8,053 nucleotides of DNA from contig JACCSN010000659.1 of assembly GCA_013812985.1 (NCBI GenBank), forward strand, positions 1 through 8,053. Direction: 5' to 3'. The notes beneath the pieces are model-generated. The model was not told the origin of the DNA and did not search any database. It worked only from the letters and a program-made list of their open reading frames with translations. The position numbers were made by a program, and so were the translations under genes. Origin of the DNA: Hyphomicrobiales bacterium. GTDB lineage: Bacteria; Pseudomonadota; Alphaproteobacteria; Rhizobiales; Afifellaceae. This document shows positions 1-6,226 of this stretch, in pieces. The first letter of the stretch is position 1; each line of letters starts with the position of its first letter.

Positions 1-2
1 TC

Positions 3-641
3 CACCGATGGCGGCAGCAGGCGCAGGGCGAGGTGATCGTCGTGCGCTACGCCGACGACATGGTGGTGGGCTTCCAGTCCGAGCAGGACGCTCGGCGCTT
101 CCTCGCCGAGCTCGCGCAGAGGCTGGACCGGTTCGGGCTGCAACTGCATCCCGAGAAGACCCGGACCATCGAGTTCGGGCGCTTTGCTGCGAAGAATTGC
201 CGGGTCCGTGGGCTCAGGCCGGAGACCTTCAACTTCCTCGGCTTTACGCATATCTGCGGGACCGACAAGAGGGGAGGGTTCATCATCCGGCGGCACACGG
301 TCCGGGAACGGCTTTGCGGCAAGCTCCGGCAGGTCAAGGAGACGATCAGACGGATGATGCACCTGCCGATCCAGGACCAAGGAGCTTACCTGAAGCGGGT
401 GGTAAACGGCTTTCTGAACTACTTCGCCGTTCCAACCAACAGCCGGGCCATCAACTCCTTCTACCGCCATGTCGGCTGGTACTGGTTCCGCGCGCTGCGG
501 CGGCGAAGCCAGATCAAGCGGCTTACATGGAAGCGTATGAAGCGGCTGACGGACCTCTGGCTGCCACCCGCCCGCGTCAGGCATCCACTACCCGACGTGC
601 GGTTCCGCGTCATGACCCAAGGTGGGAGCCCGGTGCGGTAG
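3..641 (+). CDS. ltrA: Group II intron reverse transcriptase/maturase, C-terminal part
   Basis: Partial protein, open at the left window edge and ending with TAG at 639-641. It copies intron RNA into DNA at the target site and helps the intron RNA fold for splicing. Visible in order: the catalytic YADD motif of the RT palm (codons from about 48), the PEKT...EFGRFA segment and NFLGFTH of RT blocks 6-7, then the basic, Trp/Tyr-rich maturase X domain (FLNYFAVPTN, WYWFRALRRRSQ, LTWKRM). The chain stops soon after the X/DNA-binding region, and no HNH endonuclease motif follows, so it belongs to the endonuclease-less maturases. The true start is outside the window; the GTG at 33 lies inside the conserved RT block and is not a start. 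The 3' end of the reading frame overlaps ribozyme domain V, as seen in several bacterial intron lineages. No frameshift or internal stop is visible in this part. Confidence 0.93.
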   Translation, partial: HRWRQQAQGEVIVVRYADDMVVGFQSEQDARRFLAELAQRLDRFGLQLHPEKTRTIEFGRFAAKNCRVRGLRPETFNFLGFTHICGTDKRGGFIIRRHTVRERLCGKLRQVKETIRRMMHLPIQDQGAYLKRVVNGFLNYFAVPTNSRAINSFYRHVGWYWFRALRRRSQIKRLTWKRMKRLTDLWLPPARVRHPLPDVRFRVMTQGGSPVR

Positions 642-698
642 TTCCGCTCGCCGGGATCTGTGCGGGGGGCGACGAGAAATCGTCGTCCCTGCCGCGAC
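626..698 (+). ncRNA. Group II intron ribozyme domains V and VI
   Basis: Domain V: GAGCCCGG (626-633) pairs with CCGGGATC (651-658) apart from one G-A mismatch. A small bulge follows, then an upper GCGG/CCGC stem closed by a short loop; this is the roughly 34-nt catalytic hairpin with its AGC triad at 627-629. Domain VI: 662-665 pair with 692-695, 666-669 with 686-689, and 670-675 with 680-685, capped by a GAAA tetraloop at 676-679. Two bases, U690 and G691, bulge from the 3' strand. The branch-point adenosine is expected at 691, seven bases before the final base 698, but a G is present. Pairings were made by eye and not by covariance search. Confidence 0.8.
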
Positions 699-904
699 GC
701 TACTCTGGGACGCGCACAGTCCCGCAGAATGGCTCGGCCTTTAAGGACCTCGATCTGGGTGGTGAAGTCGAGCGCGCTCGTTGGCTCGTCGAGGATAATA
801 GTTTTGGTCTCGCGCAGAGCGCCATGGCCGCCATCAGCCGCGCTGGCGGCCTCCTGGGGAAAGCGGGCTCCGATTCGGCCCGGACCCTGTTCGGCAGGAA
901 GCAA
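699..904 (-). pseudogene. Decayed ABC transporter ATPase fragment (peptide/nickel DppD/F type)
   Basis: A broken nucleotide-binding domain readable only by changing frame. An LSGGQ-like signature (LSPGGRQR, 863-840) is followed in another frame by RLMAAMALCARPKLL (840-796). A one-base deletion near 797 then leads to Walker B plus D-loop, [19 protein letters not shown] (about 796-740). The order and the TTQIEVLK tail resemble oligopeptide/nickel importer ATPases more than the GlnQ-type gene next door. The Walker A half and the C-terminal H-loop are missing; the right side runs into the stop of the intact ATPase gene (905) and the left side stops before the intron. The first 50 bases or so (699-739) have no recognisable similarity. 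It cannot make a working ATPase. It is probably left from an earlier transporter locus disrupted by rearrangement, with the intron inserted next to or into it. Confidence 0.75.
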
Positions 905-1648
905 TCAATGCTTGAGAATTTGGCTGAGGAACAGCTTGGTCCGATCGTGCTGGGGGTTGGTGAAGAAGCTTTCCGGTTGGCCTTCCTCGACGATCTGGCC
1001 GTAGTCCATGAAGATCACGCGATCGGCCACAGCGCGGGCGAAACCCATTTCGTGGGTCACGCAAACCATCGTCATCCCGTCGCGAGCGAGTTCGGTCATG
1101 GTGTCGAGGACTTCAGACACCATCTCGGGATCGAGCGCCGAGGTCGGCTCGTCGAAGAGCATAACCGACGGCTCCATGCACAAGCTTCGCGCGATCGCGA
1201 CGCGTTGTTGCTGGCCGCCTGACAATTGAACAGGGAACTTGTTCGCTTGCTCGGGAATTCGTACGCGCTCCAGGAATTTGGTGGCGGTCTGCCGCGCCTT
1301 GTCGGCTGGAACACCTTTCACCCACATCGGGCCGGCCATGCAATTCATGAGCACCGTCATGTGTGGGAAGAGGTTGAAGTGCTGGAACACCATGCCGACG
1401 TCACTGCGCACGGCAGCGACGTTCCGCATCTTGGCGTGAAGCTGCACCCCATTCACCCTTATCTCGCCGGCCTGATGGGCCTCAAGACGGTTGAAACAGC
1501 GGATGAGGGTCGACTTGCCCGAACCCGAGGGCCCGCATATGACGATGCGCTCGCCCTTGTGAATCGTTAGGTTGATGTCTTTCAGCGCCTGGAAAGCGCC
1601 GTACCACTTGCTTACCGCTTCAGCTTGGATGATCGGCTCCGCGCTCAT
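905..1648 (-). CDS. Polar amino acid-type ABC transporter ATP-binding protein (GlnQ family)
   Basis: Cytoplasmic ATPase that powers import through the permease encoded just upstream. The 247 residues match the usual 240-250 of the GlnQ/HisP group. Motifs: Walker [10 protein letters not shown] (39-47), Q-loop Gln89 in [11 protein letters not shown], signature LSGGQQQR (142-149), Walker B VMLFDE (162-167) with catalytic Glu167, D-loop SALDPE (170-175) and switch His199 in VTHEMGFA. All key residues are present, so it should be active. The ATG (1648-1646) overlaps the permease stop by 4 bp (ATGA), and a CAGGAG SD lies nine bases before it, giving translational coupling. It is the last gene of the operon; no rho-independent terminator is visible after its TGA, where a pseudogene begins at once. 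Substrate specificity cannot be read from the ATPase. Confidence 0.95.
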   Translation of the reverse strand: MSAEPIIQAEAVSKWYGAFQALKDINLTIHKGERIVICGPSGSGKSTLIRCFNRLEAHQAGEIRVNGVQLHAKMRNVAAVRSDVGMVFQHFNLFPHMTVLMNCMAGPMWVKGVPADKARQTATKFLERVRIPEQANKFPVQLSGGQQQRVAIARSLCMEPSVMLFDEPTSALDPEMVSEVLDTMTELARDGMTMVCVTHEMGFARAVADRVIFMDYGQIVEEGQPESFFTNPQHDRTKLFLSQILKH

Positions 1649-2619
1649 CGGACTTTGCTCCTGCCGTAGTGGCGCTCGATTCGCGACTGGATGAGTTCAA
1701 GGCAGATCGAGAGGATCCAATAAATCATCGCCGCCGAGATGAGCATTTCCATGTGCTGGAAGGTCTTCTGGCCGAGTGTGCGGGCAAGGAACATCAATTC
1801 CCAAACACCGATCACCGAGACGAGCGAACTATCCTTGAGCATGGCGATGAATTGGTTGCCGGTCGGCGGTATGATGACCGGCAGCGCTTGCGGCAGGATG
1901 ATCTTGCGCATGGTCAACGAAAAGCTGAAGCCGATCGACCGCGAGGCCTCCCATTGACCGCGGTCGATGCTCTGGATGCCAGCGCGGAAGATTTCGGTCA
2001 TATAGGCGCCATAGCATAGCGACAGCGCCAGGACGCCCGCTGGCACGGCGCCGACCACGAAGCCGAGCTGTGGCAGGCCGAGATAGATCAGATACACCTG
2101 CATCAAAAGCGGCAGCCCGCGGAAGAATGAGGTGTAGAAACTGGCGATGGCGTAGGCAAAGCCGTTGCTGGAGAGTTTCGCGATCGCGCCCAGAATAGCC
2201 AACACGGAGGCGATCACGATCGAAACCGCCGATACATAGAGCGTCGTCAGGACGCCCTGTGTGATCATGAACGGCAATTTTTGCAGTATGAACGGGAAAT
2301 CAAGCTGAAACGTGTAGAAGAAAGCAAGAAATAAAGCTAAAAGTTCTATCCATACAACGCCGATTTGGACGTGAATTGGGACAAAACCGATCATCACAAT
2401 ATTGAGGGTGAGGATTATGGCGATGACGAGGGCCGATGCGAATCGGCCATAGACGCCGCTTTCGGCCGGCTCTCCGATAACCGGGCGCATCAATTCTCCG
2501 AAGGCCGTCTCGGGCAGATTGATCGCAAAGAAGATCGCGAAAACCGCGGCGAACATCGCCGCGACAAACCATGGCTTGTGGACCAGGACGTTCGCTTCGA
2601 CGGTATCCGCATAGAGCAT
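1645..2619 (-). CDS. Polar amino acid-type ABC transporter permease with extra N-terminal membrane region
   Basis: Inner-membrane channel subunit of a binding-protein-dependent importer. At 324 residues it is about 100 longer than typical GlnP/HisM permeases (near 220). Residues from about 108 on form the standard domain: [21 protein letters not shown] as its first helix, [19 protein letters not shown], and the EAA coupling loop [27 protein letters not shown] at 206-232, where the ATPase docks. The first 107 residues add about three hydrophobic segments (roughly 17-34, 60-80 and 84-104) separated by a hydrophilic stretch. Only one permease gene is present, so it probably acts as a homodimer. 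The start ATG (2619) is the only plausible one after the in-frame TGA near 2680, though its SD is weak. It lies 57 bp after the binding-protein gene and overlaps the ATPase gene by 4 bp. The DNA for residues about 73-113 is clearly AT-richer than its surroundings. Confidence 0.93.
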   Translation of the reverse strand: MLYADTVEANVLVHKPWFVAAMFAAVFAIFFAINLPETAFGELMRPVIGEPAESGVYGRFASALVIAIILTLNIVMIGFVPIHVQIGVVWIELLALFLAFFYTFQLDFPFILQKLPFMITQGVLTTLYVSAVSIVIASVLAILGAIAKLSSNGFAYAIASFYTSFFRGLPLLMQVYLIYLGLPQLGFVVGAVPAGVLALSLCYGAYMTEIFRAGIQSIDRGQWEASRSIGFSFSLTMRKIILPQALPVIIPPTGNQFIAMLKDSSLVSVIGVWELMFLARTLGQKTFQHMEMLISAAMIYWILSICLELIQSRIERHYGRSKVR

Positions 2620-2634
2620 TGGCGTTGCTTCGAG

Positions 2635-2666
2635 CGGCGGCAGCCCGGTTGCGCGGACTGCCGCCG
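2635..2666. repeat. 9-bp inverted repeat between binding-protein and permease genes
   Basis: CGGCGGCAG at 2635-2643 is perfectly complementary to CTGCCGCCG at 2658-2666, with a 14-base loop. It begins 10 bases after the stop of the binding-protein gene and ends 15 bases before the permease ATG. There is no U-run on the operon strand, so a full rho-independent terminator is unlikely. Such hairpins after binding-protein genes commonly protect the upstream mRNA or reduce read-through, giving more binding protein than membrane subunits; that role is inferred here. Confidence 0.6.
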
Positions 2667-2676
2667 AAGTAAGAGG

Positions 2677-3510
2677 TCAGTTTACGGTGGTGCGATCAAC
2701 CGAATACCATTTCTGCGAGAGTTTCGAGAGCGTGCCATCCGCATGCATGGCCTTGACCGCTTCTGCGATCTTCGCCGCGAACTCGTCGTCGCCGCGTTCG
2801 ATGGCGACCGACAGCGGCTCGTAGAATACCGGGTCACCGATCACCTTGATTGGATAGCCTGCCTTTTCAGCTTCGTTGAAGCTGAGCAACGACGAAACCA
2901 CGGCGTCAAGGCGCACGCCGTCGCCGAGGCGCAAATCGTCGAGCGCGGTGTTTGAAGTTTCGTAGGACCGAATTTCACCCGGATTGAGCTGGTATTCGAA
3001 AGGCGGAGCGCCTTCCGCGTCGATGGTGAGATCCTTCTTGATATAAGCCTCATAGGTCGACGATGTCGTCGCGCCGAAGACCTTGCCCTCGAGATCGGCC
3101 AGCGTTGCAGCCTTGCTGTCCTTGTGAACGCCGACGGCAGCAGGGGTGTAGTAATAAATGCCCGGGAAACTGAACATCTCGGCCCGCGCCTTTGTCGGCG
3201 TCATCGAGCCGACATGCATGTCCCAGCGGCCGGACCAGTTTCCGGCCGTGATAATGTCCCAGGCCGGCGTGATGAACTCCACCTCTGCGCCGAGGCGCTT
3301 GCCGATTTCCTTGGCGACATCGACATCGAACCCGTCCAGCTCGTTCTTTTCGTTGAGGAAGGACTGCGGAGCCCAGTTGGCATCGGTTGCGACCTTAAGG
3401 GTCTTCGCCTCCATTACGCGGTCAAGCACCGCACCCGCATTGGCGGGAGACGCAAACGATGACAGTGCCAGCGAGGTCGCAAGTGCGATTAGTCTGATAC
3501 TATTTTTCAT
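2677..3510 (-). CDS. Periplasmic substrate-binding protein of an amino acid-type ABC transporter (SBP family 3)
   Basis: Captures the ligand in the periplasm and delivers it to the permease. It has 277 residues. The signal peptide MKNSIRLIALATSLALSSFA... has a basic n-region, a hydrophobic core and a likely cleavage after ANA (residue 25). The mature part follows family 3: LKVATDANWAPQSF (38-51), LDGFDVDVAKEIGKRLG (58-74), GSMTPTKARAEMFSFPG (101-117), and LADLEGKVFGATTSSTYEAY (137-156). Arg109, in the position that binds ligand carboxylate, is kept. The Asp that normally binds the alpha-amino group, expected after DAVV, seems to be Ser207 (LDAVVSS). The start at 3510 is chosen because the signal peptide begins there and a GAAGGA SD sits nine bases upstream; a longer reading from TTG 3600 would put 30 odd residues before the signal peptide. 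It is followed by a hairpin and the permease gene. Confidence 0.93.
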   Translation of the reverse strand: MKNSIRLIALATSLALSSFASPANAGAVLDRVMEAKTLKVATDANWAPQSFLNEKNELDGFDVDVAKEIGKRLGAEVEFITPAWDIITAGNWSGRWDMHVGSMTPTKARAEMFSFPGIYYYTPAAVGVHKDSKAATLADLEGKVFGATTSSTYEAYIKKDLTIDAEGAPPFEYQLNPGEIRSYETSNTALDDLRLGDGVRLDAVVSSLLSFNEAEKAGYPIKVIGDPVFYEPLSVAIERGDDEFAAKIAEAVKAMHADGTLSKLSQKWYSVDRTTVN

Positions 3511-3566
3511 GTAAAGCATTCCTTCTGTTGTATTGTTTCTTGGTCTTGCATGGTGAAAAAACGCAT
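3507..3566 (-). CDS. Possible 19-residue leader ORF
   Basis: A tiny ORF, MRFFTMQDQETIQQKECFT, fills the gap between the MmgE/PrpD gene and the binding-protein gene. Its ATG (3566) is preceded at six bases by AAGGGAGGT (3581-3573), one of the strongest SD sequences in the window. Its TGA (3509-3507) overlaps the binding-protein ATG as ATGA. Four of 19 residues are Gln. That arrangement fits a translated leader that couples or modulates translation of the transporter genes. I know no named homologue, the ORF is too short for coding statistics, and chance cannot be excluded. Confidence 0.4.
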   Translation of the reverse strand: MRFFTMQDQETIQQKECFT

Positions 3567-3596
3567 CTGGTGACCTCCCTTGGCGTTCGGTTATGT

Positions 3597-5012
3597 TCAA
3601 GCGGCAACTGCCGATGCACTGCGTTCTCCGGCGGCCGCCTCGGCGATGATTGCTGACACCGGTCGTTGCAGAACGAGTGACAGCACGCGTTCCAGTTCGC
3701 TCGCTGAGAGACTATCGAGCGCGTTGCCTGCAGCCTCTATCTCCAGCGCGTTTTCGCGACCCAGAATCGGATCAGCGAAGGCGTGAAATTTTTCGGTGAT
3801 TTCGGCGTCAGAGAGCGGATCGTCAGGATCGCCTGTGGGTGTTTTTGAGCTCGATTGCAGAACCCGTCCGTCGGTTGTGGTCAGCACGACGTCGGCCCAG
3901 CGCTTTTCGATGCTGATCTTCGTATAATGGTCCGTCTCGACGAGGTCGGTAAGCGCGGCGATGCGTCGGATCTCCGGATCCTCAAGCACGTCGGGCCGCA
4001 GCTCATCGACACCTATACGTCCGCGAGCCGCCATGATCGCAACCGGATAGATGATCGCGTAAGTCATCTGGTCCAGCGTCCGCGGATCGCGGCCGGCCAG
4101 CCGCGTGGCATAGTGAAAGGTCTGGATGAGCACCTTCGTCAGATCCTTCGACGCCAGGCCGTTTTCGGCCATCAGATCGCGAACGGCGTCGATGGCCGGA
4201 TGGGCCCAGCGGCAGACCGGATACCGCTTGTAGTGCGTGTGCTCGACGATGCGCCAAACCGTGCCGAGATCGGACCAGAAAGGCGCGGCTGCCTCGCCCT
4301 CGATCGTGATGGCGGGCGCGCCGGTGAAACCCATGCTCGCCAGATATGCGGCGGTGACGCCGGAGGGAGCGCCCCATGCGACGCCGTCTCGAAGCATGGT
4401 CGGATGATCGATGCAGCGCATCATCTGACTGCGCGGGCCATGATATTCCGCGATTCCGACCGCGTGCCGCAGAATGTTCGCATCGGCGTCGAGTATCCGT
4501 GCCGCCATTGCGGCAACGCCGACCGCGGTCCAGGCGCCGGAGGTGTGATAGTCGGCGCAGGTTGCGTGCTGGGTCAGTCCGACGCGATAGGATGTTTCGT
4601 AACCGATGGCGAGCAGCGACATCATCGCGCGTCCATCGACGTGTTGGCCTAGCTCCGCCTGCGCATCGACCATGGCGAGAAGGCTTGGAAACACCGCGGA
4701 GCCGGCGTGGCCGCGAGCCGGCGTCGACCCGTCATGAGCGTCGATCGCGTCGATCGTCGCGGCGCCCATGAAGGCCGCACCCGCCGGGCTGACGCGACGC
4801 CCGTCGAGGATCATGCGCGCCGAGCCGACGTCCGGGCTGGAGCGCCAGAGCGCGTCGGCGCAGCGCCGCGCGATCGCGGAATTCGCGGTGGTCGAGCCAA
4901 TAGCGGCGACGCCGATCGTATCGAGGAAACTGCGACGCATAACGCCGCGCACATCCTCGGGAATGTCTTCGTGCCTCAGGCCGCGGACGAAATCCGCGAA
5001 GGCGACTGCCAT
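3597..5012 (-). CDS. MmgE/PrpD family protein
   Basis: Cytoplasmic enzyme of the family that includes 2-methylcitrate dehydratase, cis-aconitate decarboxylase and iminodisuccinate epimerase; all act on alpha-carbon protons of di- or tricarboxylates. It has 471 residues, a normal length. Family marks: the Asp/His cluster DAIDAHDGS (88-96), GHAGSAVFPSLLA (101-113), HTSGAWTAVGVAAMAARIL (156-174), and KRYPVCRWAHPAID (262-275) matching the K-x-Y-P-x-C...H signature; a late TPTGDPDDPL (391-400) matches the usual P-x-G-x-P segment. The start at 5012 is set by an AGGAGG SD six bases upstream and by the usual N-terminus (FADFVRGLRHEDIPEDV). The gene overlaps the end of the aminotransferase gene by 37 bp, so its SD lies inside that gene. 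The substrate is unknown; placement with an aminotransferase and a transporter argues against a methylcitrate cycle role, since no prpB/prpC-like genes are in view. Confidence 0.93.
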   Translation of the reverse strand: MAVAFADFVRGLRHEDIPEDVRGVMRRSFLDTIGVAAIGSTTANSAIARRCADALWRSSPDVGSARMILDGRRVSPAGAAFMGAATIDAIDAHDGSTPARGHAGSAVFPSLLAMVDAQAELGQHVDGRAMMSLLAIGYETSYRVGLTQHATCADYHTSGAWTAVGVAAMAARILDADANILRHAVGIAEYHGPRSQMMRCIDHPTMLRDGVAWGAPSGVTAAYLASMGFTGAPAITIEGEAAAPFWSDLGTVWRIVEHTHYKRYPVCRWAHPAIDAVRDLMAENGLASKDLTKVLIQTFHYATRLAGRDPRTLDQMTYAIIYPVAIMAARGRIGVDELRPDVLEDPEIRRIAALTDLVETDHYTKISIEKRWADVVLTTTDGRVLQSSSKTPTGDPDDPLSDAEITEKFHAFADPILGRENALEIEAAGNALDSLSASELERVLSLVLQRPVSAIIAEAAAGERSASAVAA

Positions 5013-6226
5013 GCTTCCCCTCCTTTCTCGATAAGGGCGGCGCAGGCTTTGGCGATCAGCCGCATGCCGCGCGTCAGCGTTGCTTCGGACGTGGCGATGG
5101 AGAGGCGGAAATAGGGGTCGCATTCGAACCCCGGGCCGGGCACGACCACGACGTTCCAGTCTTCCAGCAGATAGCAGGCGAAGTCGCTGGACGAGCCGAT
5201 CGTCTCGCCGTTCGGTCGACGGGTGCCGATCAGTCCGGCGCATTCGGGCATGAGATAGAACGCCCCCTCCGGCCGCGCGGTTCGCAATCCAGGCGCCGCC
5301 GCGAGCCCTTGCAAGGCAAGGTCGCGGCGGATCTGATAGCGCGCCGACCGGTCGGCGAGGAATTCCTTGGGGCCATCCAGCGCGGCGATGGCCGCCGCCT
5401 GGCTGATCGAGCAAAGTCCGCCGCTCGATTGGCTGTAGATCTGGCGAATGGCGTCCACCCATTCGGGCGGCCCGCCCGCAAAGCCGATGCGCCAGCCGGT
5501 CATGGCATAGGCCTTGGACAGGCCGTTGACGGTCAGCGTCCGATCGAACAGTCGTGGTTCGACCGCGGCGATCGTGTGGAAGCGCCGGCCGTCGAAGAGG
5601 ATGTGCTCGTAGAGATCATCCGACAGGATTGCGACCCCTGGATGAGCGAGAAGCACCTGCGCCAAGGCGCGCAATTCCGCCTCGTCATAGACGGCGCCCG
5701 TCGGATTGGCCGGAGAGCAGAGAATGACGAGCCGGGTTCTTGGGCCGACCGCGCGGTTGAGCTGCTCCGCCGTCATCTTGAAGCCGGTATCGATTCCGGT
5801 CGCGAGCTTGACCCCGCGCCCGCGCGCCAGTTCGATCATGCCAAGGTGCGACGGCCAGCACGGCGTCGAGAGTATCGCTTCATCGCCCGGCGACAGGATC
5901 GCCTGCACAGCGGCGGCGAGCAGCGGCTTGGCTCCGATGCCGGCGACGATCTGCGCGAGCGGATAGTCAAGGCCGTTCTCGACGCGGAATTTTCGCCGCA
6001 CCGATTCTTTTAGGTCGATGCCACCGTCGATGGGCGTGTATCGCGTCTCGCCCCGATCGATCGCGATCTTGCCGGCTTCCCTAATATGGGGCGGCGTGTC
6101 GAAATCCGGTTCGCCCACCGATAGGTCGAGAAGTTCGCGACCCTCGTGCCGCAAGCGCTGCACGGTCGCGAATATGCCAGAAATAGGCGAGGCGCGGAAC
6201 CGACCGAGGATGTCGCTGGTGATCAT
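4976..6226 (-). CDS. Class I/II PLP-dependent aminotransferase (aspartate aminotransferase fold)
   Basis: Moves an amino group between an amino acid and a 2-oxo acid using pyridoxal phosphate, in the cytoplasm. It has 416 residues, slightly above the usual 390-400 because of a tail that overlaps the next gene. Motifs: LDLSVGEPDFDTP (33-45), TRYTPIDGG (61-69), GAKPLL (98-103), Trp124 that stacks on the cofactor (in TPCWP; the residue before it is Cys where Tyr is common), Asn174 in SPANPTG, Asp203 and Tyr206 in SDDLYEH, Schiff-base Lys238 and Arg246 in NGLSKAYAMTGWRIG, and the carboxylate Arg374 in YFRLSIATS. All cofactor and carboxylate residues are present, so it should be active on an alpha-amino acid with a free carboxylate. 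The amino donor cannot be predicted. Its ATG overlaps the stop of the ThDP enzyme gene by 4 bp (ATGA). Confidence 0.94.
   Translation of the reverse strand: MITSDILGRFRASPISGIFATVQRLRHEGRELLDLSVGEPDFDTPPHIREAGKIAIDRGETRYTPIDGGIDLKESVRRKFRVENGLDYPLAQIVAGIGAKPLLAAAVQAILSPGDEAILSTPCWPSHLGMIELARGRGVKLATGIDTGFKMTAEQLNRAVGPRTRLVILCSPANPTGAVYDEAELRALAQVLLAHPGVAILSDDLYEHILFDGRRFHTIAAVEPRLFDRTLTVNGLSKAYAMTGWRIGFAGGPPEWVDAIRQIYSQSSGGLCSISQAAAIAALDGPKEFLADRSARYQIRRDLALQGLAAAPGLRTARPEGAFYLMPECAGLIGTRRPNGETIGSSSDFACYLLEDWNVVVVPGPGFECDPYFRLSIATSEATLTRGMRLIAKACAALIEKGGEAWQSPSRISSAA
5019..5024 (-). promoter_or_regulatory. Strong ribosome binding site deciding the MmgE/PrpD start
   Basis: AGGAGG reads on the - strand at 5024-5019, six bases before the ATG at 5012-5010. 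It lies within the C-terminal codons of the aminotransferase gene. The reading frame stays open for another 150 codons upstream, but those codons are an out-of-frame shadow of the aminotransferase, so this site fixes the true start. Confidence 0.85.

Larger units (their letters stand above)
1..698 (+). mobile_element. Group II intron, 3' portion (5' end outside window)
   Basis: A retroelement fragment: maturase reading frame to 641, then a domain V hairpin (626-658) and a domain VI hairpin (662-695). The predicted 3' end is at 697-698 (AC, fitting the usual terminal AY). Domains I-IV and the first part of the maturase lie before the window, so intactness of the whole element cannot be judged. 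It is oriented opposite to all neighbouring genes and abuts a decayed ABC ATPase fragment at 699, a typical low-cost landing site. The 3' boundary is inferred from domain VI geometry; no exon-binding sequence comparison was possible. Confidence 0.85.

Noticed and set aside
461..904. 147-codon - strand frame as an intact small ABC protein
   Set aside because: Only Walker B/D-loop is in this frame; the signature motif and adjoining helix are in other frames, and the rest reads antisense through the intron.
8..1222. 404-codon open frame on the + strand
   Set aside because: It runs through the maturase, intron RNA, pseudogene and the antisense of the GlnQ-type ATPase gene; it matches no family and is a GC-driven shadow.
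2635..2666. Rho-independent terminator after the binding-protein gene
   Set aside because: Stem is good, but no T-run follows on the operon strand and the permease gene starts 15 bases later.
3511..3600. Longer binding-protein start at TTG 3600 or ATG 3519
   Set aside because: TTG 3600 places 30 non-signal residues before a clear signal peptide; ATG 3519 touches its SD with no spacing. ATG 3510 has correct spacing.
5013..5462. N-terminal extension of the MmgE/PrpD frame by 150 codons
   Set aside because: The extension is low-complexity Arg-rich sequence antiparallel in frame to nothing known and lies wholly within the aminotransferase gene; a strong SD fixes the start at 5012.
5309..6013. 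234-codon + strand frame opposite the aminotransferase
   Set aside because: Antisense shadow; the - strand frame has complete aminotransferase motifs.
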